Source: Rhizobiaceae bacterium (GTDB lineage: Bacteria > Pseudomonadota > Alphaproteobacteria > Rhizobiales > Rhizobiaceae). From it: DNA of 64,000 bases. The DNA is taken from positions 1 through 64,000 of the forward strand of contig JAHBYV010000006.1 in NCBI GenBank assembly GCA_019635795.1, read 5' to 3'. A program made the position numbers and the translations under genes. This document shows positions 17,748-28,769 of the stretch, piece by piece (positions within the stretch are counted from its first letter, which is position 1; each line of letters begins with the position of its first letter). The notes under the pieces were generated by a model that worked only from the letters and a program-made list of their open reading frames with translations, had not been told where the DNA came from and made no database searches.

Positions 17748-17981
17748 TTACTCCGGGACGCTGGTTTGCAGCGCTAGCGCGTGCAAAACACCACCCATAT
17801 TTCCCTTTAGAGCCTCATATACCATCTGGTGTTGCTGGACCCGGCTCTTGCCGCGAAAACTCTCCGCCACCACTTCGGCGGCGTAGTGATCGCCGTCGCC
17901 AGCGAGGTCGCGAATCGTCACGACCGCATCCGGGATGCCTTCCTTGATGAGACGTTCAATATCGCGCGCGTCCATAGCCAT
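17748..17981 (-). CDS. bolA: BolA family protein
   Basis: A 77-residue protein with the BolA fold: MDARDIERLIKEGIPDA, 'IRDLAGDGDHYAAEVV' and 'GKSRVQQHQMVYEALKG', ending with the conserved 'LHALALQT'. BolA proteins bind monothiol glutaredoxins through shared [2Fe-2S] clusters. ATG 17981 is used; ATG 17975 is an alternative. It follows purL by 22 bases, an arrangement common in rhizobia and Brucella where purL, bolA and grxD are adjacent; here grxD is displaced by one gene. Confidence 0.93.
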   Translation of the reverse strand: MAMDARDIERLIKEGIPDAVVTIRDLAGDGDHYAAEVVAESFRGKSRVQQHQMVYEALKGNMGGVLHALALQTSVPE

Positions 17982-18003
17982 GATTGCGAGCCTGCTCCCC
18001 TTA

Positions 18004-20211
18004 TCAAGCTGCCATGAATGCCGGGAACCAGCCCTCATGCGCCAACTTCAACTCTTTGACTGGTATTGCACGCGCTGCACCCGGCTTCAAGGACTCACCG
18101 CCCGTCTCACCGATCACAGCAACGCGAACTTGGGCAGAAGAAGCAGCGGCTTTGATGGTCTCCAGGTCGGCGGTGCGAACAGTCAGCAGATAGCGCCCCT
18201 GATCTTCACCGAACCAGACCGCAGCACCGTCTTGAGCAGGCTCGTGAATGCTGGCACCAATGCCGGAAGCGATTGCCATTTCTGCGAGAGCTACCGCCAG
18301 ACCGCCGTCTGAGAGATCATGAGCTGATGTTGCTTTGCCGTTTGTAATGAGGTTTCGGACGAAATCTCCGACCTTGCGTTCATGCGCCAGGTCAACGGCA
18401 GGCGCTGGGCCTTCGGCTCTGCCAAACAGGTCGCGCAAATATACGGACTGTCCCAGATGCGTTCCCCATTCCTCAGGCGCTCCAATAAGCAGAATGGCAT
18501 CGCCTTCGGCGGCGAAACGGACGCGCGCCATCTTCGACCAGTCGCCAATGAGCCCGACACCACCAATGGTGGGAGTCGGCAAAATGCCCTGGCCGTTCGT
18601 CTCGTTGTACAGAGACACGTTGCCGGAAACGATGGGGAAATTCAGCGCGCGGCAGGCCTCGCCAATGCCTTTGATGGCAAAAACGAACTGGCCCATGATC
18701 TCAGGCCGTTCAGGATTGCCGAAATTGAGATTGTCCGTGGCCGCAAGTGGAAGCGCTCCGGTTGCGGTGAGGTTGCGCCAGCATTCTGCGACCGCCTGCT
18801 TGCCGCCTTCAAATGGATTGGCCTCGCAATAGCGCGGTGTAACATCTGATGAAAACGCGAGAGCCTTTGTCGCATGGCCCTCAACCCGAACGACACCGGC
18901 ATCCCCGCCGGGGATTTGCAATGAATTGCCCTGAATAAGCGTGTCATATTGTTCATAGACCCAGCGACGGCTGGAAAGATCGGGACTAGCGAGCAATTTC
19001 AGCAGGGCGTCGGCAGTATCCATCTCCGGTGTGTTTCCCGACAGCGCCCCTTGAGGCGCAGGAGCCACCCAAGGCCGGTCGTACTCCGGAGCCTGATCGC
19101 CGAGTTCCTTGATTGGCAAATCTGCAACCTGTTCGCCCTGATGCAAAATGCGGAAACGCAAATCGTCGGTTGTTCGCCCAACAATTGCGAAATCCAGCCC
19201 CCATTTCCGGAAGATTGCTTCCGCCTCCTGTTCTTTTTCAGGACGCAGGACCATGAGCATTCGCTCCTGGCTTTCAGAAAGCATCATCTCGTAGGCAGTC
19301 ATGCGCTCTTCGCGCACCGGAACCTTGTCCAGATCAAGTTCAATGCCAAGATCACCCTTCGCGCCCATTTCGACGGCAGAGCAGGTGAGTCCGGCCGCAC
19401 CCATGTCCTGAATCGCGATAACTGCGCCGGAAGCCATGAGCTCAAGGCATGCTTCAAGCAGGCACTTTTCAGTGAACGGATCGCCAACCTGAACGGTGGG
19501 CCGCTTCTCCTCGATCTTGTCGTCAAATTCGGCCGAGGCCATTGTTGCGCCGCCAACGCCATCGCGGCCCGTCTTGGCACCGAGATAGACGACCGGAAGG
19601 CCGACGCCTTCTGCTTTTGAGTAAAAGATAGCGTTGGTTTTGGCCAAGCCGGCGGCAAACGCGTTAACAAGGCAATTGCCATTGTAGCGCGCGTCGAAAT
19701 TCACCTCGCCACCAACGGTTGGTACGCCGAACGAATTGCCATATCCGCCCACACCAGCAACGACTCCGGCGACAAGGTGCCGGGTCTTCGGGTGGTCCGG
19801 CGCGCCGAAGCGCAGCGCGTTCATGGCCGCAACGGGACGCGCGCCCATGGTGAAAACATCGCGCAAAATGCCGCCTACGCCAGTTGCCGCGCCCTGATAG
19901 GGTTCAATGTAGGAGGGGTGGTTGTGGCTCTCCATCTTGAAAACCACGCAATCACCGTCACCGATATCGACCACTCCGGCATTTTCCCCCGGCCCCTGAA
20001 TGACTACATCGCCACTGGTGGGCAGGGTGCGCAGCCACTTCTTTGAGCTCTTGTAGGAGCAATGCTCGTTCCACATGGCTGAGAAGATACCAAGCTCGGT
20101 GAAGGTTGGTTCGCGCCCGATCAGATCGAGTATGCGTTGATACTCGTCCGGCTTGAGGCCGTGAGCCTTGATCAACTCGTTGGTGATTTTAACGCTATTC
20201 GGGATTGTCAT
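18004..20211 (-). CDS. purL: Phosphoribosylformylglycinamidine synthase II
   Basis: ATP-dependent amidation of FGAR to FGAM in purine synthesis; small-type PurL that needs PurQ and PurS, which are not in the window. The 735-residue protein starts [13 protein letters not shown] (ATG 20211; the in-frame TTG at 20220 is less likely). It shows [12 protein letters not shown], '[24 protein letters not shown]' (metal/ATP site) and '[10 protein letters not shown]', with two AIRS-like halves. It leads the purL-bolA-small basic protein operon. Confidence 0.96.
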   Translation of the reverse strand: MTIPNSVKITNELIKAHGLKPDEYQRILDLIGREPTFTELGIFSAMWNEHCSYKSSKKWLRTLPTSGDVVIQGPGENAGVVDIGDGDCVVFKMESHNHPSYIEPYQGAATGVGGILRDVFTMGARPVAAMNALRFGAPDHPKTRHLVAGVVAGVGGYGNSFGVPTVGGEVNFDARYNGNCLVNAFAAGLAKTNAIFYSKAEGVGLPVVYLGAKTGRDGVGGATMASAEFDDKIEEKRPTVQVGDPFTEKCLLEACLELMASGAVIAIQDMGAAGLTCSAVEMGAKGDLGIELDLDKVPVREERMTAYEMMLSESQERMLMVLRPEKEQEAEAIFRKWGLDFAIVGRTTDDLRFRILHQGEQVADLPIKELGDQAPEYDRPWVAPAPQGALSGNTPEMDTADALLKLLASPDLSSRRWVYEQYDTLIQGNSLQIPGGDAGVVRVEGHATKALAFSSDVTPRYCEANPFEGGKQAVAECWRNLTATGALPLAATDNLNFGNPERPEIMGQFVFAIKGIGEACRALNFPIVSGNVSLYNETNGQGILPTPTIGGVGLIGDWSKMARVRFAAEGDAILLIGAPEEWGTHLGQSVYLRDLFGRAEGPAPAVDLAHERKVGDFVRNLITNGKATSAHDLSDGGLAVALAEMAIASGIGASIHEPAQDGAAVWFGEDQGRYLLTVRTADLETIKAAASSAQVRVAVIGETGGESLKPGAARAIPVKELKLAHEGWFPAFMAA

Positions 20212-20345
20212 CGCGTACAAAAGAATCCGTTGCAGGAATTGGACGGCTCATAGCTCATGGCGCGTCCGGGATACACAGGCAAGTTCAAAAAATCACCCCC
20301 TTTGCACCATTGCGGTCAAAAACGTGACCCGCTAAATCCTTTTAC

Positions 20346-22022
20346 ATGACAAAGACGCTCGATATTCTTCGTATCGCTGTTGCCCAGCTCAATCCTGTTG
20401 TGGGTGATGTCAAAGGCAATCTGGCCAAGGCCCGCGAAGCAAGGCAGCAGGCGGCGCGGCAGGGGGCAGACCTTATCCTGTTCACGGAGCTTTTCCTTGC
20501 GGGGTATCCGCCGGAAGATCTGGTTGTTCGGCCAGCATTTTTGAAAGCTTGCGAAAAGGCGGCGCAGGAAATTGCTGCCGACACGGCGGATGGCGGGCCG
20601 GGTGTAATCATTGGCACGCCACTGCAACGCAAGAGCGGTCGTCACAACTCCCTGATCGTTGCTGATGACGGGAAGATCTTGGCAGAGCGGCACAAGATCG
20701 ACCTGCCGAATTATGGCGAATTTGACGAGAAGCGCGTATTCGAGCCCGCACCGGATATGCCCGGCCCAGTGAATTTTCGCGGCGTGAGGCTCGGAATCCC
20801 GATTTGCGAGGATATTTGGGGCAATTTTGGCGTTTGCGAAACGCTGGCGGAAAGCGGTGCAGAAATTCTGCTAGTTCCCAATGGCTCGCCTTATTATCGC
20901 GCGAAAATCGACGTTCGGCATCAGGTTGTCATCCGTCAGGTCATAGAGACCGGTTTGCCGATGATTTACGCTAACCAGCTTGGCGGACAGGATGATCTGG
21001 TTTTTGACGGCGCATCGTTTGGGATCAATGCCGACAAGTCTTTGGCCTTCCAGATGAGCCAGTTTGAGGAAGCGGTCGCAGTTACCACGTGGAAGCGTGT
21101 GGGCGAGGGCTGGGGCTGCCAGGGCGGCCCCATGTCCAAACTGCCTGAGCGGGAGGAGGCGGATTATCGTGCCTGTATGCTCGGCCTTCGCGACTATGTG
21201 AACAAGAATGGCTTCAAGGATGTGGTGCTTGGTCTTTCGGGCGGCATTGATTCGGCCATTTGCGCCGCGCTTGCAGTGGATGCGCTGGGTGAAGAACGTG
21301 TTCGCTGCATAATGATGCCTTATCGCTATACATCCAGGGATTCTCTGAAGGATGCGGAAGATTGCGCACGTGCCCTCGGCTGCGCTTATGATGTTGTGCC
21401 TATCTTCAAGCCCGTGGAGGGCTTTCTTGAAGCATTGGGACCGCTTTTTGCAGGGACCAATGAGGGCATAACCGAAGAAAACCTGCAAAGCCGCGCGCGC
21501 GGCACGATCCTTATGGCGGTGTCGAACAAGTTTGGGTCGATGGTCGTTACCACTGGTAACAAGTCTGAAATGTCGGTTGGATATGCCACGCTTTACGGCG
21601 ACATGAATGGTGGGTTCAATCCGATCAAAGACTTATACAAGATGCAGGTTTATGCGCTATCCAGCTGGCGCAATGATAACGTCCCGCCCGGCGCGCTCGG
21701 TCCATCGGGAATCGTCATTCCGCAGAATATTATTGATAAAGCGCCTTCTGCCGAACTGCGGCCCAACCAGACCGATCAGGACTCGCTGCCTCCTTATCCC
21801 ATCCTGGATGCTATCCTGGAGGGGCTCGTGGAGGAAGAACTGGGCGTGGATGACATAGTCAAAAAGGGCTATGACCGCGCCACGGTCGAGCGCGTTGAAC
21901 ATCTGCTGTACATTGCCGAATACAAGCGCCGGCAAGCTGCACCCGGCGTCAAGATAACCAGGAAGAACTTCGGCCGCGATCGACGTTATCCAATCACAAA
22001 CAGGTTTAGAGATAGATCATAA
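20346..22022 (+). CDS. nadE: Glutamine-dependent NAD+ synthetase
   Basis: Final step of NAD synthesis, amidating nicotinic acid adenine dinucleotide. The 558 residues combine a nitrilase-type glutaminase domain (1-250; catalytic E48, K117, C154 in IPICEDIW) with an NAD synthetase domain holding the PP-loop SGGIDS (298-303) and the family segments 'TTGNKSEMSVGYATLYGD' and 'FNPIKDLYK'. The start ATG 20346 fits the family. It is divergent from purL across 134 bases. Confidence 0.95.
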   Translation: MTKTLDILRIAVAQLNPVVGDVKGNLAKAREARQQAARQGADLILFTELFLAGYPPEDLVVRPAFLKACEKAAQEIAADTADGGPGVIIGTPLQRKSGRHNSLIVADDGKILAERHKIDLPNYGEFDEKRVFEPAPDMPGPVNFRGVRLGIPICEDIWGNFGVCETLAESGAEILLVPNGSPYYRAKIDVRHQVVIRQVIETGLPMIYANQLGGQDDLVFDGASFGINADKSLAFQMSQFEEAVAVTTWKRVGEGWGCQGGPMSKLPEREEADYRACMLGLRDYVNKNGFKDVVLGLSGGIDSAICAALAVDALGEERVRCIMMPYRYTSRDSLKDAEDCARALGCAYDVVPIFKPVEGFLEALGPLFAGTNEGITEENLQSRARGTILMAVSNKFGSMVVTTGNKSEMSVGYATLYGDMNGGFNPIKDLYKMQVYALSSWRNDNVPPGALGPSGIVIPQNIIDKAPSAELRPNQTDQDSLPPYPILDAILEGLVEEELGVDDIVKKGYDRATVERVEHLLYIAEYKRRQAAPGVKITRKNFGRDRRYPITNRFRDRS

Positions 22023-22237
22023 TATATTGTATCTGCGTACCTTTTTGGTTTGGGCAATCCGGGGCACTGCGAGCGCCTGATACTTTCTGTTGCGCGGTCG
22101 ATGGATGGCGTGTGGTACAATGCTCTATGTCCCGCCTTGCTGCGCCATAATAAAACAGGTGCGCAACTTTGATCTGGTGCTCTTCGGTTTAACTGGAATA
22201 CTTGCATTAGCGATTGCCATGAATTAGTCGAACGCGC

Positions 22238-23611
22238 ATGACTGTTATCGTTCGTTTCGCACCGTCACCAACCGGCTACATCCATATCGGCAATGCGCGC
22301 ACCGCGTTGTTCAACTGGCTTTATGCCATGCAGAACGGCGGGCAATTCGTGCTGCGATTTGACGATACGGACGTTGAGCGTTCGCGACAGGAATATGCCG
22401 ACGCAACGCTTTATGATTTGCACTGGCTCGGAATATTCCCCGATCAAGTGAAGTACCAGTCTCAGCGTTTTGATATTTACGCCGCCGCAGTGGAAAAGTT
22501 GAAGGCAAAGGGCCTGCTTTATCCATGCTACGAGACGGAAGAAGAACTTGAGTTGCGTCGCAAAATCCGACGTTCGCGCAAATTGCCGCCGGTCTATGGC
22601 CGGGAGGCGCTTTCCCTGACGGAAGAGGAGAAGGCGGCATTTGAAGCGGAAGGACGCAAGCCTCACTGGCGGTTCCTGTTGCCAAATTATGCTACAGATC
22701 CACTCAAGCCGCGCTCGACGAAAGTTTCCTGGGTCGACATTATCAAGGGCAAGCAGACGGTCGATCTAGCCTCGCTGTCTGACCCTGTGCTTGTGCGCGA
22801 GGATGGGACGTATCTCTATACGCTGCCTTCGGTCGTGGACGACATTGATCTGGGCATCACGCATGTGATGCGTGGTGACGATCATGTCACAAACACCGGC
22901 GTGCAGATCGAGATATTCAAGGCGCTGGATGCCGAGCCGCCAGTGTTCGGGCACCATAACCTGCTCACCACTGCATCGGGCGAAGGTCTCTCGAAACGAA
23001 GTGGCGCCTTGTCTATTGGCGGTTTGCGTGAAGATGGCGTTGAGCCTATGTCCATTGCTTCGCTGGCGGTGCTTCACGGCACCTCTGAGAACGTCGTGGC
23101 GTGCCACAACATGGCGGAGTTGGCGCAGCATTTTGATCCTGCGACCGTTTCGAAATCGTCCGCAAAGTTCGACCCGGACGAACTGGTTACCCTGAACAAG
23201 ACTGTTTTGCATGGTATGTCTTTCGCCGATGCACAGGACCGGCTCGGCGCGCACGGCGTATCGGGTGATAGGGCAGAGGAATTCTGGTTGGCAGTCAGGG
23301 GCAATCTTGATCGTTTGCAGGATGCGGCAGGATGGTGGCGTATCGTTCGTAATGGTCCCGCCGAAGCTGAACCCCTGAGCGAGGAAGACACGGAATTTCT
23401 CCGCACGGCATTTGATCTCTTGCCTGATGAACCTTGGGATAAGAACACCTGGAAGGCCTGGACAGCGGCGGTACGTGAATCGACTGGCCGGAAGGGAAAG
23501 CAGCTATTCACTCCTTTGCGGCGCGCAATAACAGGTCGTGATTCCGGGCCGGAACTTGCTGACCTCCTTCCTTTGATCGGCAGGGAATCTATGTTGGCGC
23601 GCAGACCCTGA
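22238..23611 (+). CDS. gltX: Glutamyl-tRNA synthetase
   Basis: Class I synthetase of 457 residues, charging tRNA-Glu and, in bacteria without GlnRS, usually tRNA-Gln for later amidation. The HIGH element reads HIGN (16-19, in [16 protein letters not shown]) and the KMSKS-like element is LSKRSG (251-256), both usual GluRS variants. Many alphaproteobacteria carry two gltX copies; length and the position beside nadE fit the copy often called gltX1, but the second copy is not in this window. It converges on maeB with an 18-base gap and no visible terminator. Confidence 0.92.
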   Translation: MTVIVRFAPSPTGYIHIGNARTALFNWLYAMQNGGQFVLRFDDTDVERSRQEYADATLYDLHWLGIFPDQVKYQSQRFDIYAAAVEKLKAKGLLYPCYETEEELELRRKIRRSRKLPPVYGREALSLTEEEKAAFEAEGRKPHWRFLLPNYATDPLKPRSTKVSWVDIIKGKQTVDLASLSDPVLVREDGTYLYTLPSVVDDIDLGITHVMRGDDHVTNTGVQIEIFKALDAEPPVFGHHNLLTTASGEGLSKRSGALSIGGLREDGVEPMSIASLAVLHGTSENVVACHNMAELAQHFDPATVSKSSAKFDPDELVTLNKTVLHGMSFADAQDRLGAHGVSGDRAEEFWLAVRGNLDRLQDAAGWWRIVRNGPAEAEPLSEEDTEFLRTAFDLLPDEPWDKNTWKAWTAAVRESTGRKGKQLFTPLRRAITGRDSGPELADLLPLIGRESMLARRP

Positions 23612-23629
23612 AGGATCTGCGCCTCAACA

Positions 23630-25948
23630 TCATTTCGGCAGTACGGCTTTCGCTTTCTGGTTCGCTTCAGCAACTGCAAGCGCTGTCATGTTCACGATGC
23701 CGCGTGAAGTCACTGATGGCGTCAGGATATGAGCAGGCTTCTGCGTTCCAAGAAGGATTGGACCCACATGCAGCGCGTCAAGCATTTGCTTGACGGTCGA
23801 TAGTGCGATGTTCGCAGAATCGAGATTTGGGAACACCAGCAGATTTGCTTCACCCTTTAACGCTGAGTGAGGATAGACGCGAAGCCGCAACGCTTCCGAA
23901 AGCGCTGAGTCGCCATGCATCTCGCCGTCGCAATCAAGGTCTGGTGCCAACTCTTTCAGGATGCGAGCCGCTTCACGCATCTTAAGCGCACTTGGTGAAT
24001 CTCGTGACCCAAAATCAGAGTGCGAGAGCAAGGCAGCCTTGGGGTGAATGCCAAATCGCTGAACTTCTTCAGCTGCCAGCACAGTCATTTCCGCGATTTC
24101 TTGCGCCGATGGGTCGACACTCACATAAGTGTCAGTAAAAAACGTGACACCGCGTTGCGAAATCAGCATCGACAAGGCGGAGAGGTCTTTGTCCCGAATG
24201 TCCGGGCGCACGCCTACAATCAGACGAACGTTGCGCAAATGGCGCTCGAACCGCCCTTCAAGCCCACCGATCATGGCGTCAGCATCGCCGCGCCGCAGAG
24301 CGAGCGCCGCAATGACCGTATTGTCTGTGCGCACCATGGTCCGGGCAGCTTCCGGCGTTACGCCACGGCGACCTGCAACCTCAACCAATTCATCCACATA
24401 ATGACGATAGCGCGGATCGTCTTCGGGATTGATGAGTTCGAAATCGCTCCCTGGTTTGATCCGCAGGCCATACCGCTTGGTTCGTACTTCAATCACGTGT
24501 GGGCGGCCAACCAGAATGGGCTGGGCAATCCCTTCCTCAATCACCACCTGTGCGGCGCGCAATACGCGCTCGTCCTCGCCATTGGCATAAATGACCCGCT
24601 TTGCCGCCGCCTTTTTGGCAACCGAGAAAATGGGTTTCATGATCAGCCCGGAGCGGAATACGAAACGCGTCAGACGATCAATATAGGCTTCCATATCCGT
24701 GATTGGGCGCGTTGCAACGCCAGAGTCGGCCGCAGCCTTGGCAACGGCGGGGGCAATGCGCAGGATCAATCGTGGATCGAAGGGCGAGGGAATGAGATAT
24801 GCCGGCCCGAAGGTGGGCGTTTCGCCTGAATAGGCACGAGCGGCAACATCCGACGGCTCCTCGCGCGCCAATCCGGCAATTGCTCGTACCGCAGCGAGTT
24901 TCATTTCCTCATTTATAGCGCTTGCCCCGCAGTCCAGCGCGCCACGGAAAATATAGGGGAAGCACAGAACATTGTTGACCTGATTTGGAAAATCAGAACG
25001 CCCAGTGCAAATCATTGCATCGGGCCGCGCCTCACGGGCAATTTCAGGCATGATCTCGGGCGTCGGGTTGGCAAGCGCGAGAATGAGAGGGTTCTTCGCC
25101 ATGCCCGAAAGAAGCTCAGGTTGCAGTACGCCAGCGGCGGAAAGGCCAAGGAACACGTCGGCACCTTCGATGACATCCGCAAGTGCGCGCTTGTCTGTAT
25201 CCTTTACATAGGGGTCTTTCCAGCGATCCATTTCTTCGGTGCGGCCCTTATAGGCAACACCAAACCTGTCTGTGACCCAGATGTTCTCGATCCGGGCACC
25301 GAGGGAGACGAGCAAATTAAGGCAGGCGAGGGCGGCAGCGCCTGCACCTGAACTGACAATTTTAACATCGGCCAGATTTTTGCCCGCCAACTCCAGCGCG
25401 TTGGTTACGGCCGCAGCGACAATAATGGCAGTCCCGTGCTGGTCGTCGTGAAAAACCGGGATCTTCATCCGGGCTTTCAGCTGCTCTTCAACTTCAAAGC
25501 ATTCGGGGGCTTTGATGTCCTCCAGATTAATGCCACCGAAAGTTGGCTCAAGGGCGGCGATAGTGCTGACCATTTGGGCGATTTCGGGAGCGTCGATTTC
25601 GATATCGAAAACGTCAATTCCCGCAAATTTCTTGAAGAGAACGGCTTTCCCTTCCATCACCGGCTTTGATGCCAGAGGTCCGATATTGCCAAGGCCGAGA
25701 ACGGCTGTACCGTTGGAAACAACAGCCACAAGATTTGCCCGGGCCGTATATTCTGCCGCAAGACCGGGGTTGTCCTGAATCGCAAGGCATGGCGCTGCCA
25801 CCCCTGGAGAATAGGCAAGGGCAAGGTCTCGCTGGTTCCCAAGCGGCTTGGTAGCCTGAATTTCCAGCTTTCCCGGAATTGGATATTTGTGAAAGAAAAG
25901 AGCAGCTTCCTCGAGGTCGCTACGCTTTTGCCTGAGCTTTTCCGACAT
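23630..25948 (-). CDS. maeB: NADP-dependent malic enzyme with phosphotransacetylase-like domain
   Basis: Decarboxylates malate to pyruvate with NADP+. The 772-residue protein joins a malic enzyme part (about 1-430; '[16 protein letters not shown]', '[20 protein letters not shown]', '[15 protein letters not shown]') and a phosphotransacetylase-like part (about 445-770; '[26 protein letters not shown]'). In this family the second part regulates rather than transfers acetyl groups. ATG 25948 (GGAGGGAG upstream) is used rather than the upstream 26008. It is divergent from gcl. Confidence 0.94.
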   Translation of the reverse strand: MSEKLRQKRSDLEEAALFFHKYPIPGKLEIQATKPLGNQRDLALAYSPGVAAPCLAIQDNPGLAAEYTARANLVAVVSNGTAVLGLGNIGPLASKPVMEGKAVLFKKFAGIDVFDIEIDAPEIAQMVSTIAALEPTFGGINLEDIKAPECFEVEEQLKARMKIPVFHDDQHGTAIIVAAAVTNALELAGKNLADVKIVSSGAGAAALACLNLLVSLGARIENIWVTDRFGVAYKGRTEEMDRWKDPYVKDTDKRALADVIEGADVFLGLSAAGVLQPELLSGMAKNPLILALANPTPEIMPEIAREARPDAMICTGRSDFPNQVNNVLCFPYIFRGALDCGASAINEEMKLAAVRAIAGLAREEPSDVAARAYSGETPTFGPAYLIPSPFDPRLILRIAPAVAKAAADSGVATRPITDMEAYIDRLTRFVFRSGLIMKPIFSVAKKAAAKRVIYANGEDERVLRAAQVVIEEGIAQPILVGRPHVIEVRTKRYGLRIKPGSDFELINPEDDPRYRHYVDELVEVAGRRGVTPEAARTMVRTDNTVIAALALRRGDADAMIGGLEGRFERHLRNVRLIVGVRPDIRDKDLSALSMLISQRGVTFFTDTYVSVDPSAQEIAEMTVLAAEEVQRFGIHPKAALLSHSDFGSRDSPSALKMREAARILKELAPDLDCDGEMHGDSALSEALRLRVYPHSALKGEANLLVFPNLDSANIALSTVKQMLDALHVGPILLGTQKPAHILTPSVTSRGIVNMTALAVAEANQKAKAVLPK

Positions 25949-25986
25949 GCGTTTCTCCCTCCGGGTTAGTGAACCTGTGTGCGTAG

Positions 25987-25998
25987 CTGTATGTACAG
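25987..25998. promoter_or_regulatory. Short palindrome in the maeB/gcl divergent region
   Basis: CTGTA-TG-TACAG lies in the 224-base gap between the divergent maeB and gcl genes. It could be an operator, but a 5-bp arm can occur by chance. Confidence 0.25.
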
Positions 25999-26172
25999 GA
26001 AAGAGCAAGAAAGAGCACGTGCCGCAACCCTAAAACGCTTTTCAGCACTCAATGGCATTGCGATTGATTGCCAAGAATTTCTTGAAAATGAAACAGGCTT
26101 TACCCTCATTGTCGTGAAACTGGCTTTGAGCAACGCTTGGCGCATACGGATTTTCTGCCGGAGGAGAGAGCC

Positions 26173-27954
26173 ATGGCACGTATGCGGGCAGTTGATGCAG
26201 CTATTCTGGTGCTGGAAAAAGAAGGCGTGGATTGTGCGTTCGGTGTACCGGGCGCGGCAATTAATCCATTCTACTCCGCAATGAAAGCGCGAGGCAGCAT
26301 CCGCCACATACTTGCGCGCCATGTCGAGGGCGCTTCGCACATGGCCGAAGGATATACGCGGGCTGTGGCGGGCAATATCGGCCTGTGCATCGGCACTTCG
26401 GGGCCTGCCGGTACCGATATGATCACGGGGCTTTATTCCGCCTCGGCAGACTCAATTCCCATCCTTTGCGTTACGGGACAGGCACCACGGGCGCGACTGA
26501 CAAAGGAAGACTTCCAGGCGGTGGATATTGCCTCAATTGCTGCGCCTGTCACGAAATGGGCGGTCACGGTCATGGAGCCGTATCAGGTTCCGATGGCTTT
26601 CCAGAAAGCATTCTACCTGATGCGGTCGGGAAGGCCGGGGCCGGTATTGATTGACTTGCCAATTGACGTTCAGTTGGCGGAGATCGAGTTCGATATCGAG
26701 GCATACGAGCCTTTGTCCATTGCCAAACCGGCAATGTCTCGCTCGCAGGCAGAGAAGGTGCTGAAGATGCTCGGTGCTGCCGAGCGCCCGCTCATCGTTG
26801 CGGGTGGGGGCATCATCAACGCCGACGCTCAGGACTTGTTGACGGAGTTTGCGGAGATCGTTGGTGTTCCGGTTATCCCGACCTTGATGGGCTGGGGTAC
26901 GATCCCTGACGATCATCCATTGATGGCGGGCATGTGCGGCCTTCAAACGTCCCAGCGGTATGGCAATGCCAATATGCTGGCATCCGATTTTGTTATCGGT
27001 ATCGGCAACCGCTGGGCCAACCGCCACACAGGTTCTATCGATAAGTACACGGCGGGCCGCAAATTCGTTCACATAGACATAGAACCCACGCAGATCGGGC
27101 GTGTTTTCGCACCGGATCTTGGCGTTGTTTCCGATGCTGGAGCTGCACTGAAGGCGTTGCTGGATGTCGCGACAGAATGGAAGGCGGCGGGCCGATTGCG
27201 CAGCTGGAGCGATTGGGTAAAGGAATGTCAGCAACGCAAGAAGTTGCTCAAGCGCAAGACGCATTTCGAGAACGTTCCCTTGAAGCCACAGCGCATTTAT
27301 GAGGAGATGAACAAGGCATTTGGACGCGACACGACTTATGTCACGACCATTGGCCTTAGCCAGATTGCAGGTGCGCAGTTCCTGCACGTTTACAAGGCGC
27401 GCAACTGGATCAATTGCGGGCAGGCAGGGCCACTGGGTTGGACATTGCCGGCTGCCCTGGGTGTGAGGGCTGCGAGGCCAGACGCCGATATTGTCGCGCT
27501 GTCGGGCGACTACGACTTTCAGTTCATGATCGAAGAGCTGGCAGTGGGCGCGCAGCACAAGCTGCCCTACATCCACGTTCTGGTGAACAACGCCTATCTC
27601 GGACTCATCCGCCAATCCCAGCGCGGATTCGACATGGATTTTCAGGTCGATCTGGCATTTGAGAACATAAATGTCCGCGGTGATGGCGAACGCGGATACG
27701 GCGTTGACCATGTTGCTGTTGCTGAGGCAATGGGCTGCAAGGCCGTGCGCGTCCGGCGGCCCGAAGAGTTTCCGCTGGCTTTCGAGGAAGCTCGCCAGCT
27801 TGCGCGCGAGCATCAGGTTCCTGTCGTGCTTGAGTTCATTCTGGAGCGCGTAACCAATATCTCAATGGGTACCGAGATAGACAACATTATTGAGTTTGAA
27901 GATTTGGCCGAGCGCAATGAAGATGCGCCGACTGCGATCATGTTGCTGGACTGA
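26173..27954 (+). CDS. gcl: Glyoxylate carboligase (tartronate-semialdehyde synthase)
   Basis: ThDP enzyme condensing two glyoxylate to tartronate semialdehyde and CO2. At 593 residues it has the length of the E. coli enzyme and is very similar throughout. Valine (V51, in [10 protein letters not shown]) stands where most ThDP enzymes have the catalytic glutamate, the hallmark of Gcl. The ThDP-binding stretch '[19 protein letters not shown]' and '[16 protein letters not shown]' are present. ATG 26173 with GGAGGAGAG upstream is used. It is first in gcl-hyi-glxR, 12 bases before hyi, a pathway for glyoxylate from purine or glycolate breakdown. Confidence 0.97.
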   Translation: MARMRAVDAAILVLEKEGVDCAFGVPGAAINPFYSAMKARGSIRHILARHVEGASHMAEGYTRAVAGNIGLCIGTSGPAGTDMITGLYSASADSIPILCVTGQAPRARLTKEDFQAVDIASIAAPVTKWAVTVMEPYQVPMAFQKAFYLMRSGRPGPVLIDLPIDVQLAEIEFDIEAYEPLSIAKPAMSRSQAEKVLKMLGAAERPLIVAGGGIINADAQDLLTEFAEIVGVPVIPTLMGWGTIPDDHPLMAGMCGLQTSQRYGNANMLASDFVIGIGNRWANRHTGSIDKYTAGRKFVHIDIEPTQIGRVFAPDLGVVSDAGAALKALLDVATEWKAAGRLRSWSDWVKECQQRKKLLKRKTHFENVPLKPQRIYEEMNKAFGRDTTYVTTIGLSQIAGAQFLHVYKARNWINCGQAGPLGWTLPAALGVRAARPDADIVALSGDYDFQFMIEELAVGAQHKLPYIHVLVNNAYLGLIRQSQRGFDMDFQVDLAFENINVRGDGERGYGVDHVAVAEAMGCKAVRVRRPEEFPLAFEEARQLAREHQVPVVLEFILERVTNISMGTEIDNIIEFEDLAERNEDAPTAIMLLD

Positions 27955-27966
27955 CGGGGGGCTGAA

Positions 27967-28758
27967 ATGCCGAAATTTTCTGCCAATATTTCTATGTTGT
28001 TCACTGAGCACGAGTTTCTTGACCGCTTCGATGCCGCTGCGAGGGCGGGCTTCAAGGCGGTCGAGTATGTTGGTCCCTATGACCATGCGCCGGAGGTCGT
28101 GGCCGAGCGTCTTAAGCGAAATGGGCTCTCGCAAGCCCTGTTCAATCTTCCTGCCGGAGATTGGGCTGGCGGAGAACGTGGGATAGGTGTCCTGCCGGAT
28201 CGGGTTGATGAGTTCCGCAGGGGGGTGGACACGGCCATCACTTATGCAAAGGCGCTCGGGTGCGCTCAGATCAACTGCCTTGCTGGAATTGCTCCGAAAG
28301 GCGTTGAAGCGGAGGCGCTTGAAAACGTGTTTGTCGAGAACCTGAAGTTCGCTGCAGCGAAGTTGAAGACGGAAGGCATCAAGCTCTTGATCGAGCCGAT
28401 CAACATGATCGACATTCCTGGCTTTTTCCTGACCACGAGCCGTCAGGCGCTGGCAATTATGGATCGTGTCGGGTCAGACAACCTTTATCTGCAATATGAC
28501 ATTTATCACATGCAGATCATGGAAGGCGATCTTGCCAGATCAATTGAGAAGCACTTGCCTCGAATTGCCCACATCCAGATAGCTGACAATCCTGGGCGGC
28601 ATGAGCCCGGCACGGGCGAGATCAACTATCCTTTCCTTTACGACCATCTGGACCGCATCGGCTATTCCGGATGGGTAGGGGCTGAATACAAACCCCGTGA
28701 CGGCACGGTCGATGGGCTTGGCTGGTTCCGCGAGTTGGCGAAGAAGGCAGCAGCCTGA
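27967..28758 (+). CDS. hyi: Hydroxypyruvate isomerase
   Basis: A 263-residue TIM-barrel protein of the AP endonuclease 2/xylose isomerase-like superfamily, interconverting hydroxypyruvate and tartronate semialdehyde. Recognised by PKFSANISMLFTEHEFLDRF, 'LLIEPINMIDIPGFFLTTS', 'LQYDIYHMQIMEGDL' and 'IAHIQIADNPGRHEPGTGEI', which hold the metal-binding Glu, Asp, His and Glu residues. GGGGG precedes the ATG. It is the middle gene of the gcl operon. Confidence 0.94.
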   Translation: MPKFSANISMLFTEHEFLDRFDAAARAGFKAVEYVGPYDHAPEVVAERLKRNGLSQALFNLPAGDWAGGERGIGVLPDRVDEFRRGVDTAITYAKALGCAQINCLAGIAPKGVEAEALENVFVENLKFAAAKLKTEGIKLLIEPINMIDIPGFFLTTSRQALAIMDRVGSDNLYLQYDIYHMQIMEGDLARSIEKHLPRIAHIQIADNPGRHEPGTGEINYPFLYDHLDRIGYSGWVGAEYKPRDGTVDGLGWFRELAKKAAA

Positions 28759-28769
28759 AGGAGGACGAA

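Noticed and set aside
21986..22237. Possible small RNA in the nadE-gltX gap
   Set aside because: No stable structure with terminator or known RNA pattern could be recognised by eye.
26533..27813. 426-residue open frame opposite gcl
   Set aside because: It is a shadow of a highly conserved gene with high GC at codon third positions; no start signal or domain was seen.
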